A DNA stretch of 42,303 nucleotides from a virus, in the IMG/VR virus record IMGVR_UViG_3300021197_001376, positions 1 to 42,303 of that record. One strand, 5' to 3'. Below the pieces are notes generated by a model. It was not told the DNA's origin. It did no database searches and was given only the letters and a program-made list of their open reading frames with translations. Below are positions 1-8,394 of the stretch, in pieces; the first letter of the stretch is position 1, and every line of letters begins with the position of its first letter. Position numbers and translations under genes: made by a program.

Positions 1-103
1 TACAGTAGATAAATTAGTGTTGTTAAATGAATAGGAAATATTAAATTGCTAGATATATTAGAATTATCGATGATGTCAAAAATAATACTACTGATGGGGA
101 AGA
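1..103. other. Divergent contig end (unreliable or strain-variant sequence)
   Basis: These bases align without gaps to 42075-42177 but differ at 24 of 103 positions, whereas the next 126 bases (104-229) are identical to 42178-42303. The gap-free substitutions followed by an abrupt switch to identity look like a strain-variant branch joined to the main path during assembly, rather than an internal duplication. The other copy encodes intact gene ends and starts, so 42075-42177 should be trusted over this stretch. Confidence 0.75.
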
Positions 104-911
104 CAGAATAATAAAAGATTTAAGAATAAACTTTGAAATTACAAAAAGTGTTTTGAGTTTTCCAAATTTATGTAAATTAGTTATATATAATCCAAATGAA
201 GAAACTAAATCAACATTACAAAAAAAATTTACAAAAGTAATATTGAATGTGGGATATGAAGGTGATGTTAGATTATTATTTAAAGGTGAAGTTAGGAATA
301 TATTTCAGATAAAAAATGGCGTTGATAGATTAATAACTGTGTATGCGGGTGATGGAGAACGTGATTGGCAAAATGCAGCTTTTAATAAGACTTTTACAGA
401 AAATGTAACTATCAGTGCAGCTATAGAAGAAGTGTTGAAAACATTTAAAGAAGTAACTATAGGAACCATTAATGGACTTCCACAAGTAGCAGATAAATTA
501 AGAGGTCAGACATTATCAGGCTCATCAAAAGATATATTAGATGATTTTTCTAATGAATATGGTTTTGATTGGAGTATTCAAGATGGTGAAGTCATAATAA
601 CTCCAATTGAAAGTCCATTAGAAAATGATGAAGTTGTTTTGATAAATGCTGCTACTGGGATGATAGGTTCTCCAACTCTAACCGAAATAGGGGCTGACGT
701 AAATACACTTTTAAATCCTCGTTTATTACCAAATAGAGCTTTTAAAATAGAATCGATAAATAGTGATATTCAATTAGGTAATTTATATTTTAGAGATATT
801 CCTAAAACAAGTGCTGAAGGTATATATAAAATACAAGAAGTTTCATTTAAAGGAGATTCACGTGAAGGCGATTGGATTTCTAGTGTAAAAGGAAGAATAA
901 TAAATGGGTAG
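45..911 (+). CDS. Baseplate hub protein, C-terminal bulk (continues from 42119)
   Basis: This is the main body of a baseplate hub protein (gp27/gpD-like role: a ring holding the spike at the end of the tail tube). The true start is the ATG at 42119 at the other end of the window, and the joined gene would be 288 residues. In this copy the start-equivalent codon at 45 is ATT and the first 20 codons differ from the good copy, although the frame stays open. The TTG at 153 is not the natural start. The assignment rests on gene order, between a plug-like protein and a Gp138-type spike, and on length; individual residues are not diagnostic. The end overlaps the spike gene by 8 bases, indicating translational coupling. 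Confidence 0.7.
   Translation: MARYIRIIDDVKNNTTDGEDRIIKDLRINFEITKSVLSFPNLCKLVIYNPNEETKSTLQKKFTKVILNVGYEGDVRLLFKGEVRNIFQIKNGVDRLITVYAGDGERDWQNAAFNKTFTENVTISAAIEEVLKTFKEVTIGTINGLPQVADKLRGQTLSGSSKDILDDFSNEYGFDWSIQDGEVIITPIESPLENDEVVLINAATGMIGSPTLTEIGADVNTLLNPRLLPNRAFKIESINSDIQLGNLYFRDIPKTSAEGIYKIQEVSFKGDSREGDWISSVKGRIING
91..229. repeat. Terminal overlap, left copy
   Basis: This segment repeats at 42165-42303 with a single mismatch (a at 103, c at 42177). It lies inside one gene that reads continuously across the join, so it is an assembly overlap of a circular map and not a true internal repeat. A circular map is expected for a circularly permuted or concatemeric phage genome. Confidence 0.9.
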
Positions 912-1623
912 CAAAAATGAAGCTTTATCCACTCTAGCTTCCAATATTAAACAGGGGATAGATGCTAGGTTAAAAGAATTACATACATCTATCCCAGGAA
1001 TAATAGAAAGTTTTGATGCAGAAAAACAATTAGCTACTATTCAACCAGCTGTTAAAAGAGTATTTATAACTAGAGACGGGGATAAGGAAATACTTACTCC
1101 ATCAGATTTACCTATTCTTATAAATGTTCCTGTAATTTTTCCTAGAGGAGGTGGTTTTTCATTAACATTCCCAGTTAAAAAAGGTGATGAATGTCTAATT
1201 GCGCTTTGTGAACGTTCAATAGATAATTGGCATAGAGTAGGCGGTGTGCAACCTCCTGGAGCTCGACGATTCCATTCACTTAGTGATGCTACAGCTTTTG
1301 TTGGATTGTCTTCTTTGACGAATAAGGTTCCTAACTATGATGATACCAATACACAATTGAAAAGTGATGATAATAAGGTTGAAATAACATTATTGACAGA
1401 TGGTACTATATCAATAAAAGCAGAAACAAAAGTTACTATTGACGCACCAGATGCTGAGTTTACAGGAAATGTTAAAATACTTGGTAATTTAGAAGTTATT
1501 GGTGATTCAACGTTATCAGATACTGTAACATCAAATGGTAAAGATATAAGTGACACCCATTTACATGATGGTCCAATTACAGCACCATCTGGTCCTATAG
1601 CACCTACAGGAGCTCCACAATGA
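904..1623 (+). CDS. Baseplate central spike (Gp138 N-domain / gpV-like)
   Basis: This encodes a membrane-piercing central spike of 239 residues. The N-terminal ~130 residues look like the Gp138_N OB-fold family: an IPGIIESFD start, a VPVIFPRGGG segment, and a conserved stretch with WHRVGGVQPPGARRFH. The middle is rich in short beta repeats, as expected for a trimeric beta-helix. The C-terminus has a THLHDGP segment; an HxH motif at the spike tip binds an iron ion in P2 gpV and phi92 gp138, so the same is inferred here. It overlaps the hub gene upstream by 8 bases and the gp25-like gene downstream by 4 bases. Confidence 0.88.
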   Translation: MGSKNEALSTLASNIKQGIDARLKELHTSIPGIIESFDAEKQLATIQPAVKRVFITRDGDKEILTPSDLPILINVPVIFPRGGGFSLTFPVKKGDECLIALCERSIDNWHRVGGVQPPGARRFHSLSDATAFVGLSSLTNKVPNYDDTNTQLKSDDNKVEITLLTDGTISIKAETKVTIDAPDAEFTGNVKILGNLEVIGDSTLSDTVTSNGKDISDTHLHDGPITAPSGPIAPTGAPQ

Positions 1624-1985
1624 TAGGCAGAGCATTAGATTCTAACAATGATTTAGTTATACAAGGTGGACAGTTAAAAGTCGTAGAGGATGGCGCAGAG
1701 ACAGTCCAACATGTACGAACTAGATTACAATTTTATTTAGAAGAATGGTTTTTAGATTTACAATCTGGCACACCATATTTCCAAGAGATATTTACAAAAC
1801 CAGTAAATTTGGCTAATATAGAATCCATATTTAAATCTAGAATAATTAATACACCAGAAGTTGAAATATTAACAGAATTTTCAATGGAATACGAGGGTGA
1901 CTCAAAAAGGAAATTAACTGTTTCTTTTTCTGCAGAGACCACCTTTGGTCTCATTAATAATCAAGAGGTAACAATAAATGCCTAG
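1620..1985 (+). CDS. Baseplate wedge protein, gp25/gpW family
   Basis: This encodes a 121-residue protein of the GPW_gp25 family, the wedge protein that joins the baseplate to the first sheath ring. The family pattern is visible in VQHVRTRLQFYLEEWFLDL followed by GTPYFQEIF, then a segment with RIINTPEV, and an alternating hydrophobic C-terminus. Length is normal for the family. It starts with ATG overlapping the spike stop codon and overlaps baseplate J by 8 bases, the usual order spike, gp25, J in myoviruses. Confidence 0.9.
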   Translation: MIGRALDSNNDLVIQGGQLKVVEDGAETVQHVRTRLQFYLEEWFLDLQSGTPYFQEIFTKPVNLANIESIFKSRIINTPEVEILTEFSMEYEGDSKRKLTVSFSAETTFGLINNQEVTINA

Positions 1986-3153
1986 TTTCGGAGTAACTCC
2001 AGAGGGGTTCAATAGAAAAAGATTAGACCAACTTTTATCTGAATTGAATGATGAAGTTAAAACAATATTTGGTGATAATTTTAATGTTTCCCCAGAATCT
2101 CCTGATGGTCAAATAAACGGAGTTATTTCTGAATCAAACGCTAATCTATGGGAAATAGCAAACGAAGCCTATGATGCATTCAATCCATCTGCGGCAACAG
2201 GTGTTTCATTATCAAATTTAGTACAACTCAATGGTCTTAATAGATTAGCTGCTACTTCTTCTAGAGTTCAAGTAACCTTATTTGGAACTGCCGGAACTAT
2301 AATTCCATTAGGTAGTTTAATTTCCACTAATGATACTGGGGCTCAATTTTCTACTGAAACTCAGATAACATTAGATGCCGGCGGTAATGGTGTTGTTTTT
2401 GTGTCTGCAATAGAAACGGGACCAATAGCAGCATTAGCCGGAACATTAACAATCATTGATACACCTATCACAGGATGGGATACGAGTACAAATGTAACAG
2501 ATGCTACTAAAGGTCGAAATGAAGAGACTGATGTAGAGCTTAGGTCAAGACGTGAACGTTCAGTTTCACGAGATGCCCAAGCAACAATAGATGCTATTTT
2601 CTCAGCAATCGGCAATATACCAGGAGTTACATCAGTTACAGTATTGGAAAATGATACTGATATAGTAGATGGCAATGGTTTACCACCACATTCTTTTCAA
2701 GTCATAGTTGTTGGAGGAGATAATACAGAAATTGCAGACACTATTTGGATTAAAAAACCAGCGGGTATCACTTCTTTCGGTTCAACGACAGTACAGATTG
2801 AAGATTCCCAAGGTACACCACATGATATAGGGTTCTCTCGTCCAACAACTATAGATATCTATGTTACTGTAGATATTACGACAGATTCTAATTACCCAGC
2901 TGGCGGAGATGATTTAATAAAACAGGCAATCGTAGATTATGCTAATGGTGAATTAGTACAAGGTCGTGGTTTTGGTTTATCAGAAGACGTTATTTATACT
3001 CGTCTCTATACTCCTATAAATTCTGTACAAGGACATGAGATTGATATTTTAAAAGTTGGGACCGCGCCAACTCCTACAGGTGAAGTTAATATACCCATCG
3101 CTCCTACAGAAATATCTAATTTCTTAGTTACCAATATAATAGTGAATTCATAA
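1978..3153 (+). CDS. Baseplate J-like protein
   Basis: This encodes a 391-residue baseplate wedge protein (gpJ family), which forms the wedges that change shape when the tail contracts. Typical features are an N-terminal segment with GVTPEGFNRKR, a central GRNEETDVELRSRRERS motif that is a hallmark of this family, a PGVTSVTVLEN strand, and a C-terminal IAPTEISNF ending. Length is normal. The gene overlaps gp25 upstream by 8 bases and touches the next gene at its stop codon. Confidence 0.92.
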   Translation: MPSFGVTPEGFNRKRLDQLLSELNDEVKTIFGDNFNVSPESPDGQINGVISESNANLWEIANEAYDAFNPSAATGVSLSNLVQLNGLNRLAATSSRVQVTLFGTAGTIIPLGSLISTNDTGAQFSTETQITLDAGGNGVVFVSAIETGPIAALAGTLTIIDTPITGWDTSTNVTDATKGRNEETDVELRSRRERSVSRDAQATIDAIFSAIGNIPGVTSVTVLENDTDIVDGNGLPPHSFQVIVVGGDNTEIADTIWIKKPAGITSFGSTTVQIEDSQGTPHDIGFSRPTTIDIYVTVDITTDSNYPAGGDDLIKQAIVDYANGELVQGRGFGLSEDVIYTRLYTPINSVQGHEIDILKVGTAPTPTGEVNIPIAPTEISNFLVTNIIVNS

Positions 3154-3746
3154 TGAGCATTCCAATAGACCATGAAAGCTTGGCGGTATCAAGACTCGCT
3201 ACTCAGTTTAGAGAATCGACTAACCTCATCAACTATATAAAAGCGTTGTTGACTGAAGCAGATACTCTAGAACAGGTAATTAGAGACATAATTGATAAAA
3301 GGTGGATTGATACTGCTGAAGGAGTTCAATTAGATATTCTAGGAACTATAGTACAACAGTCTAGAATCGTAGATTTGGAAACTGGTACAATACAACTAAC
3401 TGATGAGGAGTATAGACTCTTCATAAAAAATAAAATTGTAGTTAATCAAACACATTCTACACCAGAAGAAATAATAGCGCAAATAGCTTTCATTCTTGAT
3501 TCACCTCCAATTCTTTTTACAGATGGTGATGTGGCATATTATGTTGGCATAGGAAAAATATTATCCACAGAGGAAAAAGCGTTACTTAATAGCGGTATAG
3601 TTCCAAAGACTGCCGGTGTTAATGCCAATTATGCGTATGAATATGATTATGATAATTCATTTGGATTCCAAGGTGTCCCAAACTCGGCTGGGTTCGGCGA
3701 TTTAACCGATAGCAATTTAGGTGGCGCATTTGCGTCAATAATATAG
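3153..3746 (+). CDS. Baseplate protein, DUF2612 / tail protein I-like
   Basis: This encodes a 197-residue protein in the place normally taken by gpI-type proteins, between baseplate J and the tail fibre or spike. The N-terminal half has an alpha-helical part containing DIIDKRWIDTAEGVQLDILG, which resembles the DUF2612 family (conserved ID.A.G.QLD.LG). The C-terminus is Gly/Asn/Phe rich and may attach the tailspike. It starts at the J stop codon (TAATG), consistent with coupled translation. Family assignment is fairly secure; the attachment role is inferred from order. Confidence 0.8.
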   Translation: MSIPIDHESLAVSRLATQFRESTNLINYIKALLTEADTLEQVIRDIIDKRWIDTAEGVQLDILGTIVQQSRIVDLETGTIQLTDEEYRLFIKNKIVVNQTHSTPEEIIAQIAFILDSPPILFTDGDVAYYVGIGKILSTEEKALLNSGIVPKTAGVNANYAYEYDYDNSFGFQGVPNSAGFGDLTDSNLGGAFASII

Positions 3747-3756
3747 AGGTACAATA

Positions 3757-5907
3757 ATGTCAACTTCAAAACCAAATTTAACTAGAGTATGGGCAGCTGG
3801 AGCAGCTCCTGGTAATGTGGTAGACCCAGATACAAGTGCTCCGGGTAAATTTGATGATGGTTGGTTAGCTGAAGTTCCAACTTTCCAACATTTTAATTTC
3901 CTTCAACAGTTATTTACCCAAGGTTTAGCCCATAATAATGAGCAAGGAATAAATGTATGGGATACAGCTACTCTCTATCCGATAGGTGGTTTAGCTAAGG
4001 GCTCTAATAGTATTGTATATGAAGCAGTAACTTCTAATATGAATATAGACCCTACTTCTGATGATGGTACAAACTGGAAAATATCATTTTCATCAAACAA
4101 TACAATAAATACTTCTAATGTAGCTAGTATGGACTTTTTACCATTGACAGTGGGGCAGATTGTATTCACTAAAGGATATTATGCAGACAACGATGGTGGA
4201 CAAGCTAAATATTTAATAGTTCCTGCTGAATCTGCTGATGAGTTTGGAGACCATACACTTCCTAATGGTAATGTTGCCAAATTATTAGTTGACGGATGGG
4301 TAAATGCTAAACAGTTCGGACTAAAAGGTGACACTGTTACTGATGATTCAGCGGCAGAAGTTGCTCTTATGGCATCTAGTAATTTATTTATATTTTTCCC
4401 AACTGGTGTTTATCAAACTAACCTTAGTAATGGTACAAGTAATAGAACCTTCTTATTTGCCGATGGAGCTATAATTGATGGAGTGATTCATATCACAGGT
4501 ACAGGTCCAGCGACACTACCGCCCCAAGGTTCAGTGACATGGGTAGATAACGTTCGTATGTTAGGTACTGCCACCGCTACTGTTAGATTTGGAACATTTT
4601 ATACTAGAAAATTAAATGTAGATAAAATTAGAATAGCTGAAGTTAATCCAGCCTATGTTAATCAAACCTTAACTGGTGGCTCAACTGGTGTTCACTTATA
4701 CTTTGGCACTAAAGAGATGGAGTGTGGTGAGATAATTTGTGACAGTGGCGCTCTAAATTACAATTTCAGCGTTGACCAAGGACCAGTAAAAGGTGTTGAT
4801 GAAGTACCTGAAAATATCCATATTGGTAGACTAGTGATAAACCAAACTGATGTTACTGGTTTAGTTACTGCTGAAACAATAAACCTTAGAATCGATGAAA
4901 TAGTACAGAAGAATCAAGGTGGTGCTAATGTTGCTTGGATTTCCAGTAATGATAAGAAATTAAAAGTTGGTAAGATAACACATGATGGAACTGGTGCTGA
5001 TAGTGGTCAAGTAGGGATATACTTACAAAACACAGATTCTGATTCAAGTGCAGAGTTTGGGACAGTAGATATTAGTAATGTCCCTGGAATTGCATTTAGG
5101 ACATTCAATACAGGCAAGGTTCATATAGGGACACTAATTGGTAATAATAATAGAGAACATGCTAGGATACAATCACATGTAACAATAGTTAATGTTGAGG
5201 GTGATGCTAGTTTAGAGGTCGGTATTAATTTCTTTGATAATTTCGCTGCTGGTTCATCTATCGGTAGATGTGAATTAACAGGAACAGATGGCACAGGTAT
5301 CAATGTTGGTTCAGATGACATAACAATTCCCTATGCTAAATGTGATGGATTCGCTACATTGTACGGGTTACTCATTCCAGCTGGTACAGAAAACTTCAAT
5401 AATGATTACTATGAAGGAGCTAATTGTTCACAAGCATTACGTTGTTTGAGCGCTGGTCCAATTAACATGGGTGTATTAAACTTACATGACAATACTAATG
5501 GTATAATTGGTTCAGGTATGTCTGATTTTGGTTTTGATTATGCTATCAATACCAACAATACAACAGATACGAACGTCGTGTTAGAAGTGCTTCCTGGATT
5601 TAGAGGTAAGAAAGTCAGACAGAGTGTTAGTGCTGACAGAGGAGATGCAAGTGTAACTTTAACAATTGGTGTTGACCAAATATCGCAGAGATTTGCAACA
5701 ACATTAACGGCCAATAGAACAGTTACGTTAAGCACAACCAATGCAGTAAATGGGGATAAGTTTAGAATATCAAGAACAGGAGCAGGAGCTTTTAATCTAT
5801 CTACTTCTGGGACGTTCAATAATAAAGGCTTAGCCCAAGATGAATGGGTTGAATATGAATTTCAAGGTGCTGGATGGTACTTAACTGCTAAGGGGTCATT
5901 AGTATAA
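3757..5907 (+). CDS. Tailspike / tail fibre with probable beta-helix
   Basis: This encodes a 716-residue receptor-binding protein. The first ~110 residues resemble a virion-attachment domain common in phage tail fibres (PNLTRVWAAGAAPGNVVDP near the start, then NFLQQLFTQGL and a carbohydrate-binding-like Trp segment). From about residue 180 there is a pectate-lyase-like start (WVNAKQFGLKGDTVTDDSAA) and then hundreds of residues of short beta strands rich in Asn, Gly and Ile, typical of a right-handed beta-helix. No enzymatic residues can be named. The last ~75 residues look like a separate beta domain. It probably determines host range and may degrade a surface polysaccharide. A ribosome site (AGAGGT) precedes the ATG. 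Confidence 0.82.
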   Translation: MSTSKPNLTRVWAAGAAPGNVVDPDTSAPGKFDDGWLAEVPTFQHFNFLQQLFTQGLAHNNEQGINVWDTATLYPIGGLAKGSNSIVYEAVTSNMNIDPTSDDGTNWKISFSSNNTINTSNVASMDFLPLTVGQIVFTKGYYADNDGGQAKYLIVPAESADEFGDHTLPNGNVAKLLVDGWVNAKQFGLKGDTVTDDSAAEVALMASSNLFIFFPTGVYQTNLSNGTSNRTFLFADGAIIDGVIHITGTGPATLPPQGSVTWVDNVRMLGTATATVRFGTFYTRKLNVDKIRIAEVNPAYVNQTLTGGSTGVHLYFGTKEMECGEIICDSGALNYNFSVDQGPVKGVDEVPENIHIGRLVINQTDVTGLVTAETINLRIDEIVQKNQGGANVAWISSNDKKLKVGKITHDGTGADSGQVGIYLQNTDSDSSAEFGTVDISNVPGIAFRTFNTGKVHIGTLIGNNNREHARIQSHVTIVNVEGDASLEVGINFFDNFAAGSSIGRCELTGTDGTGINVGSDDITIPYAKCDGFATLYGLLIPAGTENFNNDYYEGANCSQALRCLSAGPINMGVLNLHDNTNGIIGSGMSDFGFDYAINTNNTTDTNVVLEVLPGFRGKKVRQSVSADRGDASVTLTIGVDQISQRFATTLTANRTVTLSTTNAVNGDKFRISRTGAGAFNLSTSGTFNNKGLAQDEWVEYEFQGAGWYLTAKGSLV

Positions 5908-6329
5908 TGTTCCAATTATCAAATAAATCAAAACAAAGACGTGAAGGTATTGACCCTCGTTTAATTGAAATAGATGACCTAGCTATCACGCTGACGTTGG
6001 TTGACTACGGTCATCCAGCTGATGCTGGTTTACGTCCTGCAGATAGACAATTCGAATTATTTGTAAATGGTAAATCGCAGTGTGATGGTACTAACAAAAT
6101 AAGTAGACATCAATCAGGTAAAGCATTAGATTTCTATGCTTTCGTAAATGGAAAAACTAGTTGGCAACAAGAACATCTAGCTATGGTAGCTTGTGCTTAT
6201 TTTCAAGCTGCTTCTATTCTAGGTTACAAAATTAAATGGGGAGGACTTTGGAAGTCTTCTAAACCTAAACTTAGAAATGGAATTCCTTATGGGTGGGATT
6301 GTCCACATATTGAATTGATAGAGGATTAA
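5907..6329 (+). CDS. Endolysin, M15 peptidase family
   Basis: This encodes a 140-residue zinc peptidase that cuts peptidoglycan cross-link peptides at lysis. The M15 zinc ligands can be placed at His68 and Asp75 (RHQSGKALDF) and His134 (WDCPHIEL). The overall length and the AxDfya pattern fit VanY-like / L-alanyl-D-glutamate peptidase endolysins. There is no signal peptide, so release needs a holin, and two holin candidates follow directly. The start codon overlaps the tailspike stop and is preceded by AAGGGG. Confidence 0.9.
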   Translation: MFQLSNKSKQRREGIDPRLIEIDDLAITLTLVDYGHPADAGLRPADRQFELFVNGKSQCDGTNKISRHQSGKALDFYAFVNGKTSWQQEHLAMVACAYFQAASILGYKIKWGGLWKSSKPKLRNGIPYGWDCPHIELIED

Positions 6330-6331
6330 TT

Positions 6332-6841
6332 ATGACTTGGGTTCTTGATATTTTAGGTTCAGCTGGATTTGGTTCTTTGTTAGGCGGTATTTTTGGGTTT
6401 CTAGCTAAACGAGAAGAGCGTGCAAATTTACAAATGAAACTCAATCATGACTTAGATATGATTGAGGCAAAGACTAATGCATCAATTGCAGTAGCTAAAA
6501 TGGGTATTGAAACTGCTAAAGTTGCAGGTGAATTACTCGTTGAAAAAATTGAAGCTAAAGCATTTGAAGTTAGCCAAAAGCCAGTTAGTAAGTTTGCGGG
6601 CAATCTAAAAGCTCTAATTAGACCTATTATATTGGGAATCTTAATGTATCAAACGTACACGATACTAGATTCATTAGAAACCTTAACTGGTGGTCTTAAA
6701 GCTTTCTCTCCTGATGAAGTATTAGGATTATATCGTATTGTTGTATTATCAGTAACTGGATTAACTGCAACAGCTGTCGGTTGGTACTTTGCATCTAGGT
6801 CTAGTAAACAATTCGATAAACTATTGGAGAAATTTCACTAA
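6332..6841 (+). CDS. Holin-like membrane protein with three predicted TM segments
   Basis: This encodes 169 residues. Hydrophobic segments are visible at about 3-25, 95-115 and 131-154, separated by a charged amphipathic helix (about 26-90) rich in Lys, Glu and Ala. The position right after an endolysin, and before another small membrane protein, points to a role in lysis, either as the holin or as a holin partner. I do not recognise a named family with certainty. A GAGGATTA ribosome site precedes the ATG two bases after the endolysin stop. Confidence 0.65.
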   Translation: MTWVLDILGSAGFGSLLGGIFGFLAKREERANLQMKLNHDLDMIEAKTNASIAVAKMGIETAKVAGELLVEKIEAKAFEVSQKPVSKFAGNLKALIRPIILGILMYQTYTILDSLETLTGGLKAFSPDEVLGLYRIVVLSVTGLTATAVGWYFASRSSKQFDKLLEKFH

Positions 6842-7095
6842 TGTTTGATAAGATGTTTGGTTTTATATTTAATCAACCTATACATAAAACACTAAGACAG
6901 ATGAGAATAGCTACTATATGTATTCTCATAGTTTCTTTGGATATTATGTATAAATTGGTTTCTATATTAGAGAAAGGTGGTGAGTTATCACCAGCACAAA
7001 CAACAGGAGCTGTTGCTACATTAGCAGCTGCTGTGTTTGCGTCTATTTGGAAAGGTATTAGTAATCTTGCTGAAGTTCATAAGGATGATGACTAA
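6841..7095 (+). CDS. Small holin-like protein with two TM segments
   Basis: This encodes 84 residues with hydrophobic segments at about 22-42 and 52-70, a short linker with GGELSPAQ, and a charged C-terminus ending in DDD, the classic build of a class II holin. It overlaps the preceding gene's stop by one base and has a GGAGAAA ribosome site. With two adjacent membrane proteins, one may be the holin and the other an antiholin. Its stop codon overlaps the stop codon of the opposing dCMP deaminase gene. Confidence 0.65.
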   Translation: MFDKMFGFIFNQPIHKTLRQMRIATICILIVSLDIMYKLVSILEKGGELSPAQTTGAVATLAAAVFASIWKGISNLAEVHKDDD

Positions 7096-7577
7096 TCAAC
7101 TAAAGCAGATTCTTTTACAAACCTATGGACTTCGGATAAATCACCTTTGTACTTAGTCCATTTTCTTCCAGACATCTCCCAAAAATCTTTAGCTTCATTC
7201 CCAGGGTATTCTTCAAGAAATATAATTTCCTTACAACCAGTATTCAATAGCAATTTAGTGCAAGTAATACATGGTGAAGTTGTTACAAAAGCCCTTTCAA
7301 TCTTATTAACATCTGGACATTGTAGTAGAGCGTTTTGTTCGGCGTGGATAGCTTGACATAAATTCAAACCTTCACCTGATTTACAATTACTACCAGGACA
7401 CTTTTCGTTATTAGAACAATTAGACATTCCCATAGGAGTTCCATTGTATCCAGTCGATAGGATGTGAGATTTATCATCTATTAATACACATCCGACTTTC
7501 CGTCTTGAACAAGAGGCTCTCAATGAGAGCACTCTAGTTAAGATTAGAAAGTATTGAATTTTATTCAATCTTTCCAT
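7092..7577 (-). CDS. Deoxycytidylate (dCMP) deaminase
   Basis: This encodes 161 residues that convert dCMP to dUMP in the cytoplasm, supplying the dTMP pathway. The cytidine-deaminase zinc motifs are clear: His78-Ala-Glu80 (HAEQNAL) and Cys103-x2-Cys106 (PCITC). Additional cysteines between residues 54 and 74 resemble the extra zinc site of T4-type dCMP deaminases. I chose the ATG at 7577 because GAGGAAT lies 9-10 bases upstream; the longer open frame to 7640 has no good site. The gene overlaps the thymidylate-synthase-like gene by 17 bases and ends the leftward arm. Confidence 0.9.
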   Translation of the reverse strand: MERLNKIQYFLILTRVLSLRASCSRRKVGCVLIDDKSHILSTGYNGTPMGMSNCSNNEKCPGSNCKSGEGLNLCQAIHAEQNALLQCPDVNKIERAFVTTSPCITCTKLLLNTGCKEIIFLEEYPGNEAKDFWEMSGRKWTKYKGDLSEVHRFVKESALVD

Positions 7578-8394
7578 TGTTAAAGATTCCTCGTACTTGT
7601 TTAATATTAAGTTCACGGTCGTACCAGTATGACTGAGCAAGTAACTCTAGGGTCTCCAGAATGACATCAGGATGAGTACAAGCTTTAGTGTTAATACTTT
7701 CATCGACTTCATGTACACAACCTTCAGAGTACATACTGAGGATGTCTCCTGCAGCTTCATAATCCTTAGAATAGAGATGTTGTGAACCAGTTGTTAAGTA
7801 TAAATTACCAAGTTCTAATTCAATACCATGTTTTTCACGCAAGGCAACTAACACCCAATTTGAAATCATAGAAAAATTAAATACGTCATAAACCCAACCA
7901 AGCCAAGCATCTGATGAACGCATATTGGTCATACAATTCAACTTACCATCACGAATTAACCATTGCATATTTAATGTACATGGATAATCTTTAGTTGGTC
8001 GTGGATTCTCACGCCAGATATTAAGAACAGCTTGTCGTGTATTCTGGTCTTTGGCAAGAGTTTCTACAATATAATCTAGTTGCTCAACAATTTTAGGACC
8101 ATAGGCTCCACGGAAAGTGATACCATTGTCACTGAACTGAGCAATGTTTTTCATATATTGAGCAATATCCGCAACACGATTACTGCCTGATAATATCCAC
8201 CACGCTTCAGCAAACATAAAACGATAATTAAGTTTGCGTTCAGGGATATTAACTATTGGAGAATTCATATCAATAACAGATGTATGAGCAAGAATCTCTT
8301 TAGTTGGAATTCCACGTGGAGCGATAGCCTCGCCATCACGAGAAATTGTGCTAAGTAGACTTAACCATGCAATACTTGCTGAATTACTTTGCAT
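7561..8394 (-). CDS. Thymidylate synthase family enzyme, probable dCMP hydroxymethylase (or dCMP methylase)
   Basis: This encodes 277 residues of the thymidylate synthase fold. Catalytic Cys139 lies in DYPCTLNMQWLIRDGKLN; the phosphate-binding segment is NMRSSD (157-162); the sugar-binding His206 and Tyr208 are in GSQHLYS. The residue matching E. coli ThyA Asn177, which reads uracil, is Asp170 here (WLGWVYDVFN). T4 gp42 (dCMP hydroxymethylase) has Asp179 at that position and shares the same CTxxxQxLIRDxKxN and NMRSxD pattern. In known mutants, Asn to Asp at this site shifts preference from dUMP to dCMP. The C-terminus lacks the ThyA-type ending. I therefore infer use of dCMP; whether the product is hydroxymethyl- or methyl-dCMP cannot be told. 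Confidence 0.75.
   Translation of the reverse strand: MQSNSASIAWLSLLSTISRDGEAIAPRGIPTKEILAHTSVIDMNSPIVNIPERKLNYRFMFAEAWWILSGSNRVADIAQYMKNIAQFSDNGITFRGAYGPKIVEQLDYIVETLAKDQNTRQAVLNIWRENPRPTKDYPCTLNMQWLIRDGKLNCMTNMRSSDAWLGWVYDVFNFSMISNWVLVALREKHGIELELGNLYLTTGSQHLYSKDYEAAGDILSMYSEGCVHEVDESINTKACTHPDVILETLELLAQSYWYDRELNIKQVRGIFNNGKIE

Noticed and set aside
153-911. Separate 252-residue gene starting at TTG 153
   Set aside because: The frame continues upstream, and the same gene has a proper ATG at 42119 across the circular join.
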